From positions 1 through 64,000 of the forward strand of contig CAYRGJ010000014.1 of NCBI GenBank assembly GCA_964423835.1: 64,000 bases of DNA, written 5' to 3'. Source of the DNA: JAFGCL01 sp964423835. GTDB taxonomy: Bacteria > Chloroflexota > Dehalococcoidia > UBA2247 > RBG-13-53-26. The notes beneath the pieces are model-generated. The model made no database searches. It was not told the origin of the DNA and saw nothing but the letters and a program-made list of their open reading frames with translations. A program made the translations under genes and the position numbers. Positions 43,785 to 52,894 of this stretch are shown piece after piece. Each line of letters starts with the position of its first letter. Positions within the stretch are counted from its first letter, which is position 1.

Positions 43785-43830
43785 CGATAAGCCTCCTGAA
43801 AAACCATACTGTCTATATTTTAGCGTGCGG

Positions 43831-44000
43831 GCGGACCCGGCGCGACTTCCACCATACTGGGGGGCGCGGATAGTCCCGGCGCGACTTCCACAATACCGGG
43901 GCGCGGATAGTCCCGGCGCGACTTCCACCATACTGGGGGGCGCGGATAGTCCCGGCGCGAATCCACCGCAGGGCTCGCCGCGGATAGCCGCTTCGCGCAG
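43831..44000. repeat. Degenerate tandem repeat, 35-39 bp period
   Basis: Four to five head-to-tail copies with starts near 43831, 43866, 43903, 43942 and 43980. The shared core is GCGGATAGTCCCGGCGCGA followed by cttccaccatactgggg; the first and last copies are partial. It fills the gap between ftsK and the CoA-transferase. No spacer sequences, so not a CRISPR. Confidence 0.85.
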
Positions 44001-44039
44001 CTTCTTCTCCAGGGGAGACCGGGGCTGGATGGCCTTACG

Positions 44040-46373
44040 CTACTTGGTCTCCGGGGGCCTGGCCACGTCGGTCGCCCGCGGACCGCCTGGGTCCGCGACC
44101 TGCGGACCGCCCAGGTTGGCGGCCAGCTGACTGCCCAGATCCGCGGCTCGCTGACCGCTCGGGTCTGCGGCATCTGCTTCCTGCAGCTGCCGCAGCAGCT
44201 CCTCCGCCCGTCCCAGGCCAATGCGCAGCTGCCTCTGCAGGTAGGAGGCCGATACCTGCTTGTGGTCCCTGGCCAGCTGCCGCGCCTGCTCCAGCAGGGG
44301 GTCCTTGACGCTCTGCTCGCCGGAGTAGGCCAGGACCTCAATGGGCTGGGAGCGGGCCTGGTCGGCCCAGAAGCGCGTTACCCTCTCGATCTCCTGCTGC
44401 GAGGCAAAGCACCCCTGCAGGCGCCGGGGCTTGGACAGCTCCGCGGAGAGGTACAGCATGTCGCCCCGCCCCAGCAGCTTCTCGGCGCCGGGGGTGTCCA
44501 GGATGGTGCGGGAGTCGACCAGCTGGGCCACGGCAAAGCTGATGCGCGTGGGGAAATTGGCCTTGATCAGCCCGGTGATCACATCCACCGACGGCCGCTG
44601 GGTGGCCAGCACGCAGTGTATGCCCACCGCCCGGCCCATCTGCGCCAGCCGGCAGAAAAGGGGCTCGATCTCATCGGCCTTGGCCATCATCAGGTCAGCC
44701 AGCTCGTCCACGATAAGCACTATGAAGGGCATCGGCTTGGGCGCCTTGCCGCTGCGGTTGTAGGTGTCGATGTTGTGCACCTTCACCTGGGCCAGCCGGC
44801 GGTAGCGGCCATCCATCTCGTGGGTCAGCCACTGCAGTATCTCAACGGCCTTTTCGGCCTCGGTGATGACCGGCGTCATCAGGTGAGGTATGCCGTCGAA
44901 GGCGATGAGCTCCACCCGCTTGGGATCGATCATGATGAACCGGACCTCGCGGGGCGTGTTGCCCATGAGCAGGGAGAGGATGGTGGAGTCCAGGCACACG
45001 GTCTTGCCGCTGCCGGTGGCCCCGGCGATCAGCACGTGCGGCATCTTGGCCAGGTCGGCCACGGCCATGTCGCCGGCGGTCCCCTTGCCCAGGGCTATCG
45101 CCAGCGGCGACTTGGCAGCCAGCCGCCGGAAGGCGGGGCTCTCCAGCACCTCGCGGACCGACACCAGGCCGGAGGAGGTATTGGGCACCTCGATGCCCAC
45201 CACGGCCTTGCCCGGCACGGGGGCCTCCATCCTGATGCTGGAGGCTGAAAGGGCCAGGGCCAGGTCATTCTGCAGGGCGGTGATGCGGTCCACCTTGACC
45301 CGGGTCCGGGAGACCTCCTCTTTCCGCACCCTGGGGTTGCCGTTGCGGTCCTTCTCCTTGATCTCCTTGTACCGGATGTCCCAGCCGGGCTCCACCTCGA
45401 ACTGGGTGACGGCCGGGCCGACGTTCTTCTCTTTCACCTTGGCGTCAACGCCGTAGCTGGCCAGGGACTCTTCGATCAGCCGGGCCCTCCGGTCCACATC
45501 GGCCCTGCTGAGCTCCGCGTTGGCGGTCTCGTCCAGCATCGTCACGTCTGGCAGCCGCCACTGGCCCGGGACCGCGGCCGCGCCCTCTGGCACGGTAGCG
45601 GAAGGCGTGGCGGCTGTCCCGGACGGGCCGGCGGCTGCCGCCGCCAACGGCGCCCGCGCGGGGCGCGCCGGGCGCTTCTTGCGGTCCTTCGCGAGCCTCT
45701 CCACGGCCGCCGGAGGGGCCTTCGAGACCTGCGCGTGGCGGCGCTCCCGCAGCCAGCCGATGGCCCTTTGATGGGGGGGGTTCTGGGCCAGGCGGGCGGC
45801 CATCCCCGAGACGCCCTCCCAGGCTCTCTGGCCGGCCTGCCCCATGAGGCGGATGATGCCGGACAGCCCGCTGCCCAGCCGGCTCCACACCCAGTGCGGG
45901 GCCACCAGGGCCGTGCCCAGCAGCGCCAGCCCGCAGACTCGGAGCACGGCCAGTGCGGTCAGCCCCGAGCTACTGAGGTCCCTGATGCCGATGATGACGT
46001 GGCCGGTCAGGCCTCCCAGGCTGACTTCACCCAGGTCCGGTGCCTGGCCGATGTAGGTCTCGCCCAGGTACCGCCCGGAGGGATGGAAGAAGGCCAGCGC
46101 CCCCAGCAGGGCCGCGGCGAATACCAGCAGGCCCAGCCAGAAGTTCCAGCGCTCCAGCAGCAGGCCCAGCCGCTGGGTCCAGTACATCATGGTCAGGCCG
46201 ACGACCAGGACTGGGACCAGGAGGGCGCCCAGACCGAAGGCCCTGGTCAAGGGGTTCCAGGCCACGAACAGGAGGATGCTGACGAACACCAGCCAGGTGG
46301 CCCGCAGCAGCCAGCCCTCGGTGGTTACTACCCCGTTTCCGGCGGAGCCGCCGGATCCCGCTCTACGTGGCAT
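44040..46373 (-). CDS. ftsK: DNA translocase FtsK/SpoIIIE
   Basis: About 776 residues: four or more N-terminal membrane helices (to about residue 180), an Ala/Pro-rich linker, then the motor with Walker A GATGSGKT, Walker B IVLIVDELADLMM and the RISFAVAQLVDSRTILD block. A winged-helix gamma domain (DPLLEQARQLARDH...YLQRQLRIGLGRAEEL) follows, then a low-complexity tail of about 45 residues. It pumps chromosome ends through the closing septum. ATG at 46373 is preceded by GGCAGGAT. Confidence 0.94.
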   Translation of the reverse strand: MPRRAGSGGSAGNGVVTTEGWLLRATWLVFVSILLFVAWNPLTRAFGLGALLVPVLVVGLTMMYWTQRLGLLLERWNFWLGLLVFAAALLGALAFFHPSGRYLGETYIGQAPDLGEVSLGGLTGHVIIGIRDLSSSGLTALAVLRVCGLALLGTALVAPHWVWSRLGSGLSGIIRLMGQAGQRAWEGVSGMAARLAQNPPHQRAIGWLRERRHAQVSKAPPAAVERLAKDRKKRPARPARAPLAAAAAGPSGTAATPSATVPEGAAAVPGQWRLPDVTMLDETANAELSRADVDRRARLIEESLASYGVDAKVKEKNVGPAVTQFEVEPGWDIRYKEIKEKDRNGNPRVRKEEVSRTRVKVDRITALQNDLALALSASSIRMEAPVPGKAVVGIEVPNTSSGLVSVREVLESPAFRRLAAKSPLAIALGKGTAGDMAVADLAKMPHVLIAGATGSGKTVCLDSTILSLLMGNTPREVRFIMIDPKRVELIAFDGIPHLMTPVITEAEKAVEILQWLTHEMDGRYRRLAQVKVHNIDTYNRSGKAPKPMPFIVLIVDELADLMMAKADEIEPLFCRLAQMGRAVGIHCVLATQRPSVDVITGLIKANFPTRISFAVAQLVDSRTILDTPGAEKLLGRGDMLYLSAELSKPRRLQGCFASQQEIERVTRFWADQARSQPIEVLAYSGEQSVKDPLLEQARQLARDHKQVSASYLQRQLRIGLGRAEELLRQLQEADAADPSGQRAADLGSQLAANLGGPQVADPGGPRATDVARPPETK

Positions 46374-46465
46374 ATCCTGCCTGCCTGACCTCCATCGTCT
46401 CTGCTGCCGGGCCGCCGGAGGCGAGGCCTCCACGGCAGGGCAACCTTCTTCCGGGACGCCTGCAC

Positions 46466-47071
46466 TCAGAGCAAGCTGAGCTGCTGCGGCTTGGCTTCAG
46501 CCGGCTTGTCCCTGGAGGCCTCCTCCGCCTCGGCCAGCAGCGCTGGTATCTTCAGCATGTCAGCCTGGATGGTCTCCCGGAGCTTCTGCTGGTGCAGGGC
46601 CGCGGCCGGGTGGTACATGGCGAAATAGACCAGCCCGCCCTCCCGGCGGGCCTGGCCGTGCACCCGGGAGATGGTCTGCCCCGGGAAGAACCTGGCCATG
46701 GAGTACCTACCCAGCGAGACGATCATCCTGGGACGCAGCAGCTGGAGCTGGCGGTCAAGCCACTGCTGGCAGGTGGCGATCTCCGCGGGCTGGGGGTCCC
46801 GGTTGCCGGGGGGCCGGCACTTCAGCACATTACAGATGTAGACCTGCGACCTCTTGAGGCCGATGGAGGCCAGCAGCTGGTCCAGGAACTGCCCCGCCGG
46901 GCCGACGAAGGGGCGCCCCTGCTGGTCTTCGTGCCACCCCGGCGCCTCCCCGATAAAGGCGATGGCAGCATCCTCGGCGCCCTCGCCGGGCACGACCTTG
47001 GTACGCTGCCGGGCGAGCTCACATTGCCGGCAGTTGGCTATTTCCCGGTTAAGATCGCTTAATGCCGACAC
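46466..47071 (-). CDS. Family 4 uracil-DNA glycosylase
   Basis: A 201-residue Fe-S glycosylase that removes uracil from DNA. Motif A is GEAPGWHEDQQGRPFVGPAG, motif B is MYHPAAAL. Four cysteines (NCRQCELA, KCRPPG, ATCQQW) are placed for the [4Fe-4S] cluster. The GTG at 47071 is where similarity starts; the longer frame upstream overlaps hslU on the other strand. Confidence 0.92.
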   Translation of the reverse strand: MSALSDLNREIANCRQCELARQRTKVVPGEGAEDAAIAFIGEAPGWHEDQQGRPFVGPAGQFLDQLLASIGLKRSQVYICNVLKCRPPGNRDPQPAEIATCQQWLDRQLQLLRPRMIVSLGRYSMARFFPGQTISRVHGQARREGGLVYFAMYHPAAALHQQKLRETIQADMLKIPALLAEAEEASRDKPAEAKPQQLSLL

Positions 47072-47228
47072 GCCTATCTGACCCCGAGCGATACTAGCAC
47101 AGGTCCTGCGGCAAGTCAACGGGTCTGACGCGCTGGCCGCCTCAGGGCCGGGCCCTCTTTTTCCTTGCCTCGGACCCCCCGTTATGTTAGACTCTACCGT
47201 GGCGTAGACCCGCCTCCAGGAGGTCGGG

Positions 47229-48635
47229 ATGGGCGATTTTACACCCAGAACTATCGTTGAAGAACTAGATAGATATATTGTCGGCCAGAAGGAAGCCAAG
47301 AAGGCGGTAGCCATCGCGCTGTCCAACCGGGAGAGGCGCCGCCGGCTCCCGGCCGAGATCCGGTCGGATGTCATTCCCAAGAATATCCTGATGATCGGAC
47401 CGACGGGCGTGGGCAAGACCGAGATCGCGCGCCGCCTGGCGGCCATGATCGACGCGCCCTTCATCAAGGTGGAAGCCACCCGGTTCACCGAGGTGGGCTA
47501 CGTGGGCCGCGACGCCGAGTCCATCATCCACGACCTGGTGGAGATGAGCGCCCGGAAGGTGTACCACGAGCAACTGAAGCAGGTGGAGAGCAGCGCCCAG
47601 CGGCTGGCCACCGACCGCATCGTGGGCTACCTGTACCAGCAGATGACCGGCCGGGGCCGGAAGGTGGTGGAGAAGGGGCAGCCGGCGCCGCGGGGCGCCG
47701 CCAGGATGGCCAAGGGCCCGGCGGCGCTGACCGGGGGCGGCCAGCTATCGGCCGTGACCCGGGAGCGGCTGGCCAAGCTGCTGGCCAGCAACAAGCTGGA
47801 AGACCATTTCGTGGAGATCGAGGTCTCCGATGCGGATGGGGGCGGGATGTTCTTCGATCCCCGCCTGGACATGGAGCTGGACGGAGACCCGATGTGGTTG
47901 GAGGAGCCGTGCCGCGGTGGCGGGGGCCGGAGCCAGCGGAAGAAGAAGGTTCGCGTCCGGGAGGCCCGCCGCATACTGGTCCGGGAAGAGGCCAACAAGC
48001 TCCTGGATTTCGACCAGGTGGTGGACCGGGCCGTGGCCGACACAGAGGAAAACGGGCTGGTCTTCATTGATGAGATCGACAAGCTCTGCGGGCCGAAGAT
48101 GGACATCGGCCGGGACGTCTCCGGCGAGGGCGTGCAGCGGGACATGCTGCCGCTGCTGGAGGGGGCGACGGTCATGACCCGCTACGGGCCGCTGAACACG
48201 GAGCATATACTGTTCATCGCCGCCGGGACCTTCTCGCAGAACAAGCCTTCGGACCTGATCCCGGAGCTGCAGGGGCGTTTTCCGCTGCGGGTGGAGCTCA
48301 ACCCGCTGACCCGGGAGGACTTCGAGAAGATACTGACGGAGCCGCGAAACTCGCTGACCAACCAGTACAAGGCGCTGATGGCTACCGAGGGTGTTGCGCT
48401 CCGGTTTGCCCCCGATGGGATTCGGGAGATAGCCCGCCTGGCGGTGCTCATGAACGAACGGATGGAGAATATCGGCGCTCGGAGGCTTTTCACCATAATA
48501 GAGAAACTAGTGGAGGACTTAAGCTTCACCGCGTCGGAGCGGAAGGGAGAGCGGGTCGTGATCGACGCCGATTACGTCTCGCGACAGGTGGGAAGCTTGG
48601 TCAAGGACGAGAATCTGAGCCGATATATATTGTGA
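47229..48635 (+). CDS. hslU: HslU ATPase subunit of the HslUV protease
   Basis: A 468-residue AAA+ unfoldase: opens TPRTIVEELDRYIVGQKEAKKAVAIAL by family pattern, Walker A GPTGVGKT (57-64), pore loop GYVG, an I-domain (about 110-240), Walker B LVFIDEID and the C-terminal tail LSRYIL that inserts into HslV. With that tail intact a HslV partner is expected, yet no hslV is adjacent: upstream is the divergent glycosylase. Ribosome site CCAGGAGGT. It heads the run to rpsB, 6 nt away. Confidence 0.95.
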   Translation: MGDFTPRTIVEELDRYIVGQKEAKKAVAIALSNRERRRRLPAEIRSDVIPKNILMIGPTGVGKTEIARRLAAMIDAPFIKVEATRFTEVGYVGRDAESIIHDLVEMSARKVYHEQLKQVESSAQRLATDRIVGYLYQQMTGRGRKVVEKGQPAPRGAARMAKGPAALTGGGQLSAVTRERLAKLLASNKLEDHFVEIEVSDADGGGMFFDPRLDMELDGDPMWLEEPCRGGGGRSQRKKKVRVREARRILVREEANKLLDFDQVVDRAVADTEENGLVFIDEIDKLCGPKMDIGRDVSGEGVQRDMLPLLEGATVMTRYGPLNTEHILFIAAGTFSQNKPSDLIPELQGRFPLRVELNPLTREDFEKILTEPRNSLTNQYKALMATEGVALRFAPDGIREIARLAVLMNERMENIGARRLFTIIEKLVEDLSFTASERKGERVVIDADYVSRQVGSLVKDENLSRYIL

Positions 48636-48641
48636 GGTGAA

Positions 48642-49478
48642 ATGACGGAACAGGTGGCCCCTACTAGCAGCGTTGTATCGGTGAAGCTGCTCCTGGAGGC
48701 GGGAGCGCACTTCGGGCACCAGATTGGCCGGTGGAACCCGAAGATGAAGAGGTACATCTTCATCGAACGCAACGGAATCCACATCATCAACCTGGAGCAG
48801 ACCATAAACCTGCTGGACAAGGCCTCGAGGTACGTGACGGAGACGGTGGCCCAGGGAGGGGACATCCTCTTCGTGGGCACCAAGAAGCAGGCCCAGGAGG
48901 CCATCGAGCAGGAGGCCAAGAAGTGCGGCATGCCCTACGTCAACCAGCGGTGGATCGGCGGCATGCTCACCAACTTCAACGTGATACAGTCGCGCGTGGA
49001 CTACCTGGTCCATCTTGAGGACCAGCGGACCCGGGGGTTCTTCCACCGCTTGCCCAAGAAGGAAGTGCTGAGGCTGGAGCGGAAGATCCAGAGGCTCAAC
49101 CACCAGATGGGCAGCTTCAAGGAGATGACCAAGTTCCCCAGTGCGCTCTTCATCGTGGACCCGTCCAAGGAGCGGCTGGCGGTGGCCGAGGCCAGGCACC
49201 TGGGTGTGCCCATCGTGGCCGTGGTCGACACCAACTGCAATCCGGACGAGATCGACTACCCGATTCCAGGCAATGACGATGCCGTGAGGGCAGTCAGGCT
49301 GATGTGCACCAAGATGGCCGATGCCGTGCTGGAAGGGAAGAGGATCCTGGAGAAGGCCGAGCGGGAGAGTGCGGAGATAGCCGGCAAGGAAGCCATCGAC
49401 AGCCTGGAGTCGCTGTCATTCAGTCCTGAGGAGGAGAAGCGCGGTGGAGATTTCGACGACGCTAATAAAGGAGCTTAG
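48642..49478 (+). CDS. rpsB: 30S ribosomal protein S2
   Basis: A 278-residue S2 with LLEAGAHFGHQIGRWNPKMK, the coiled-coil region (about 100-155) and the PIVAVVDTNCNPDEIDYPIPGNDDA block. The C-terminus carries a charged extension of about 35 residues, whose end overlaps tsf by 35 nt. Confidence 0.97.
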   Translation: MTEQVAPTSSVVSVKLLLEAGAHFGHQIGRWNPKMKRYIFIERNGIHIINLEQTINLLDKASRYVTETVAQGGDILFVGTKKQAQEAIEQEAKKCGMPYVNQRWIGGMLTNFNVIQSRVDYLVHLEDQRTRGFFHRLPKKEVLRLERKIQRLNHQMGSFKEMTKFPSALFIVDPSKERLAVAEARHLGVPIVAVVDTNCNPDEIDYPIPGNDDAVRAVRLMCTKMADAVLEGKRILEKAERESAEIAGKEAIDSLESLSFSPEEEKRGGDFDDANKGA

Positions 49479-49953
49479 GGACAAGACCAGCGCCGGGGTG
49501 ATGGAGTGCAAGCGGGCGCTGCAGGAGGCCGAGGGCAACATCGACCGGGCCTGCGACTTACTGCGGGAGCAGGGGTTGGCCCGCGCCGAGAAGAAGGCCG
49601 GCCGGACGGCGTCCCAGGGGCTGGTCGAGGTCTATGTCCACGGAGGGGGCCGCATCGGCTCCATGGTGGAGCTGAACTGCGAGACCGATTTCGTGGCCCA
49701 CACCGATGAGTTCAAGGCCCTGGTCCATGACCTGGCGCTGCAGATAGCGGCCACTGATCCTCGTTTCCTTTCATCCGAGGATGTCCCCGAGGAGGAGAAG
49801 GAGAAGGTCAACCCGGAGGAGGCCTGTCTCCTGTCACAGCCGTTCATCCGCGATCCCGCCCGGAAGATCTCCGACATCGTGGCCGATGTCTCGGCCAAGA
49901 TGGGCGAGAAGGTGGCGGTGCGCCGGTACGCCAGGTTCGAGCTGGGCAAGTAG
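49444..49953 (+). CDS. tsf: Elongation factor Ts
   Basis: A 169-residue nucleotide exchange factor for EF-Tu. It has the N-terminal UBA module IKELRDKTSAGVMECKRAL, the TDFVAHTDEF motif and FIRDP...; a short form, as in Thermus, with one core subdomain. GTG start after GAGGAGA, inside the end of rpsB. Confidence 0.96.
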   Translation: MEISTTLIKELRDKTSAGVMECKRALQEAEGNIDRACDLLREQGLARAEKKAGRTASQGLVEVYVHGGGRIGSMVELNCETDFVAHTDEFKALVHDLALQIAATDPRFLSSEDVPEEEKEKVNPEEACLLSQPFIRDPARKISDIVADVSAKMGEKVAVRRYARFELGK

Positions 49954-50006
49954 CGTCGTGAGCGCAGGCCCGCGGTGGCGCTCACTTCGTCGGAGTACGA
50001 CTGATT

Positions 50007-50786
50007 GTGGAGGCTGACCTTAGCGGCAGGATAGCGGTGGTGACCGGTTCCGGCAGAGGCATCGGTCGGGCCATAGCTGTCAGGCTGGCTGAGAACGGCG
50101 CCTCACTTGTCATAAACTCTAGGACGCCCGGTCCGGCGCTGGAGTTGGTGGAGCAGGTCCGGGCCATGGGCCGGGAGGCGGTCTTCGAGCCGGCGGACCT
50201 CTTCGTATACCAGGACGTGAAGCGCCTCTTCGAGAATGCCGTGCGGCGGTTCGGGCGCGTCGATATCGCCGTGGCTACCGGCGCGGCCGCCGGGCCCCCT
50301 CCTCAGCCGTTCCACCAGATTGACCCGGCGCTGTACGTTGACTGCATCAGCAGCCACCTCTTCACCAGGCTCTACGTGGTGAGGGCGGCGCTGGACGACA
50401 TGATGGCGCGACAGTCTGGTAAAATCATCCTGGTGACGACGGACGCCGGAAGAACGCCCACCAGGGGGGAGTCGCTGATCGGAGGCGCGGCGGCGGCGGT
50501 GGTGCTGATGACCAAGGCGCTGGCCATGGAGCTGGCCCGCTCCAGGATACGCATCAACACCATCTGCACCACGGTCACGAAGGACACGCCGGGGTACGAC
50601 ATGGCCACGTTGGCCCAGGGCAGCCGCATGGCCGAGATCTTCAAGAAGGCCGAGGAGCGAATGCCCTTCGGCATGAACCGGCCGGATGATATCGCCCACA
50701 TGGCGCTGTTCCTGGCCTCGGATGAATCGAACCAGATCACGGGGCAGACCTTCAGCATCACCGGCGGGCTCACCTTCCCGGGCTGA
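50007..50786 (+). CDS. SDR-fold protein lacking the catalytic Tyr-Lys pair
   Basis: A 259-residue short-chain dehydrogenase fold: nucleotide loop VTGSGRGIGRAIAVRLA and a normal C-terminal ITGQTFSITGG. At the active site the YxxxK positions are Ile158 and Ala162 (SLIGGAAAAVV), the Ser position is Thr/Asp in VTTDAG, and NNAG reads ATGA. The SDR at 61374-62129 has IIYAASKG at the same place. It can probably bind a dinucleotide but not act as a normal dehydrogenase. It sits between tsf and pyrH, usually neighbours, and starts with GTG. Confidence 0.8.
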   Translation: MEADLSGRIAVVTGSGRGIGRAIAVRLAENGASLVINSRTPGPALELVEQVRAMGREAVFEPADLFVYQDVKRLFENAVRRFGRVDIAVATGAAAGPPPQPFHQIDPALYVDCISSHLFTRLYVVRAALDDMMARQSGKIILVTTDAGRTPTRGESLIGGAAAAVVLMTKALAMELARSRIRINTICTTVTKDTPGYDMATLAQGSRMAEIFKKAEERMPFGMNRPDDIAHMALFLASDESNQITGQTFSITGGLTFPG

Positions 50787-50826
50787 GGGCCCGTCCAATC
50801 TGCGAACAGGAGGGGACTGCGGGTCA

Positions 50827-51564
50827 ATGAATGAGCCGGCCAGTGGCTACAGGCGGGTCCTGCTCAAGCTGAGCGGGGAAGCCCTCATGGGCAAGCGCGA
50901 GTACGGGATCGATGACTCCATCCTGAAGATGGTGGCCAGGCAGGTCAAGAGCGTGGTGGAGGGCGGGGTCCAGGTGGCCATCGTGGTGGGCGGGGGCAAC
51001 ATCTGGCGCGGGGCCGATGCCGCCGCCCGGGGCATGGACCGGGCCACGGCCGATTACGCCGGCATGCTGGCCACGGTGATGAACGCGCTGGCGCTGCACG
51101 ATGCCCTGGAGAAGCAGGGCCTGGTAGCCCGCACCCAGACGGCCATCCCCATCCAGTCCGTGGCTGAGCCGTACATCCGCCTGCGGGCGGTACGCCACCT
51201 GGAGAAGGGGCGGGTGGTGATCTTCGCCGCCGGGACGGGGAACCCGTACATGACCACCGATACCGCGGCCGCGCTGCGGGCCATCGAGATCAAGGCCGAG
51301 GTGGTGCTGATGGCCAAGAACAAGGTGGACGGCGTGTACTCCGCCGATCCCAACAAGGACCCCTCGGCCCGCAAGTTCGAGCAGCTCAATCACCGCGAGG
51401 CCCTCAAGATGGGTCTCAATGTCATGGACGCCACCGCCTTTTCCTTGTGCATGGAGAACAACCTGCCCATCGTGGTGTTCGATCTCCATGCCGCGAACAG
51501 CATCAAGAGAGCAGTTGCCAGGGAGCACATCGGGACCCTGGTGTCTTCGGGGGTGAAAGGATGA
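50827..51564 (+). CDS. pyrH: UMP kinase
   Basis: A 245-residue amino acid kinase-fold enzyme phosphorylating UMP. It has RVLLKLSGEALMG, IVVGGGNIWRGA, and GTGNPYMTTDTAA (usual GTGNPFFTTDTAA). ATG at 50827; its stop overlaps frr (ATGA). Confidence 0.96.
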   Translation: MNEPASGYRRVLLKLSGEALMGKREYGIDDSILKMVARQVKSVVEGGVQVAIVVGGGNIWRGADAAARGMDRATADYAGMLATVMNALALHDALEKQGLVARTQTAIPIQSVAEPYIRLRAVRHLEKGRVVIFAAGTGNPYMTTDTAAALRAIEIKAEVVLMAKNKVDGVYSADPNKDPSARKFEQLNHREALKMGLNVMDATAFSLCMENNLPIVVFDLHAANSIKRAVAREHIGTLVSSGVKG

Positions 51565-52118
51565 TTGACGACGCACTGAAGGCAGCCGACGGCAAGATGC
51601 AGAAGACGGTACAGGTCCTCAAGAGGGAGCTGGAGACCATCAGGTCCGGCCGGGCCACCGCGGCCCTGGTGGACCAGATCATGGTGGAGGCCTATGGCAC
51701 CAGCACCCCGTTGCCGCAGCTGGCGAACATCTCCGTGCCGGAGGCCAGGCTGCTGATGATACAGCCCTGGGACCGCAGCATCGTGGGCGCGGTGCAGAAG
51801 GCCATCCAGAAGTCCGATCTGGGCCTCAACCCGCAGAGCGACGGAGAGGTCATCCGCCTGGTGATTCCTCCGCCCACGGAAGAGCGGCGGAAGGAGCTGG
51901 TCAAGGTGGTGCACAAGAGGGTCGAGGACGCCAAAATCGCCGTGCGCAACGTGCGGCGGGACGCGCTGGAGGAGCTGCGGAAGCTGGAGAAGGACAAGAA
52001 GGTCTCCCGGGATGACAATGCCCGGGCCACGGACCGGCTGCAGAAGCTGACCGACCGGTTCATCGCGGACGTCTCCAGGGTGGGGGCGGACAAAGAGGCG
52101 GAGATAATGGAGGTCTAG
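51561..52118 (+). CDS. frr: Ribosome recycling factor
   Basis: A 185-residue three-helix-bundle factor that splits post-termination ribosomes with EF-G. It has LETIRSGRATAALVD, YGTSTPLPQLANISVPEAR and the hinge region LNPQSDGEVIRLVIPPPTEE. Translationally coupled to pyrH. Confidence 0.97.
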   Translation: MIDDALKAADGKMQKTVQVLKRELETIRSGRATAALVDQIMVEAYGTSTPLPQLANISVPEARLLMIQPWDRSIVGAVQKAIQKSDLGLNPQSDGEVIRLVIPPPTEERRKELVKVVHKRVEDAKIAVRNVRRDALEELRKLEKDKKVSRDDNARATDRLQKLTDRFIADVSRVGADKEAEIMEV

Positions 52119-52155
52119 CCGGGCCCTCCGGCCGGGCCCCCGGTCAGACCGCATC

Positions 52156-52884
52156 TTGAGCAGCAGCATGGTCCAGGCAGAGACAGCAACGGCCCCCATC
52201 AGCCCCATTCCCGCCCATGTGGCCATAATCATGGACGGCAATGTCCGGTGGGCCCAGGCCCGGCACCTGTCTCGCCTCAAGGGGCACCGCGCCGGGACCG
52301 AGAACATCCGGCGGGTGGTGGAGGCCTTCGGCCGCAGCGGCGTTCGGTACCTCACCCTGTATGCCTTCTCCACCGAGAACTGGCAGCGCCCCAGGAGCGA
52401 GGTAAACGAGCTCCTGCAGATCCTGGCCAGCGTCATCGGCCGCGAGACGAAGGAGATGCACCGCCGGGGCATCAGGCTGCGCCACCTGGGGAGGCTGGAC
52501 CGGCTGCCCGCCAGGCTGCAGGAAGAGGTGGCCAAATCCATCGAGCTGACCCGGAACAACGACCGGATGACCTTGAGCGTGGCCTTCGACTACGGGGGCC
52601 GGGCCGAGATAGTGGAGGCCGCCCGGCGCCTCCTCCGCGAGAAGGCCGACCCGGACGCGGTGGACGAAGGCGTCTTCAGCCGCCACCTCTACACGGCAGA
52701 CCTGCCGGACCCGGACCTGATCATCCGGACCGCCGGCGAGATGCGGCTCTCCAACTTCCTGCTGTGGCAGTCTGCGTACAGCGAGTACTACTTCACCCCG
52801 GTCTACTGGCCGGACTTCGACGCGGAAGAGGTTCGCAAGGCTCTCCTGGCCTTCAGCCAGAGGGCCCGCAACTTCGGCGCGTAA
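52156..52884 (+). CDS. uppS: Isoprenyl transferase (undecaprenyl diphosphate synthase)
   Basis: A 242-residue cis-prenyltransferase making the lipid carrier for cell envelope polymers. Motifs: IMDGNVRWA, YAFSTENWQRP, RLSNFLLWQSAYSEYYF. The universally conserved pyrophosphate-loop glycine (DGNGRWA) is Val here. TTG at 52156 or ATG at 52168 may be the start; neither has a clear ribosome site. Confidence 0.93.
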   Translation: MSSSMVQAETATAPISPIPAHVAIIMDGNVRWAQARHLSRLKGHRAGTENIRRVVEAFGRSGVRYLTLYAFSTENWQRPRSEVNELLQILASVIGRETKEMHRRGIRLRHLGRLDRLPARLQEEVAKSIELTRNNDRMTLSVAFDYGGRAEIVEAARRLLREKADPDAVDEGVFSRHLYTADLPDPDLIIRTAGEMRLSNFLLWQSAYSEYYFTPVYWPDFDAEEVRKALLAFSQRARNFGA

Positions 52885-52894
52885 CCAAAAGGCG

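Noticed and set aside
43785..43931. N-terminal extension of the CoA-transferase through the tandem repeat
   Set aside because: The extension is just the repeat translated; GTG at 43784 has a strong AGGAGG site and family similarity starts there.
43831..44000. CRISPR array
   Set aside because: Repeats are directly adjacent with no unique spacers, and no cas genes are present.
49444..49953. Truncated tsf
   Set aside because: The 169-residue form has the full N-terminal module and one core subdomain, as in other short EF-Ts proteins.
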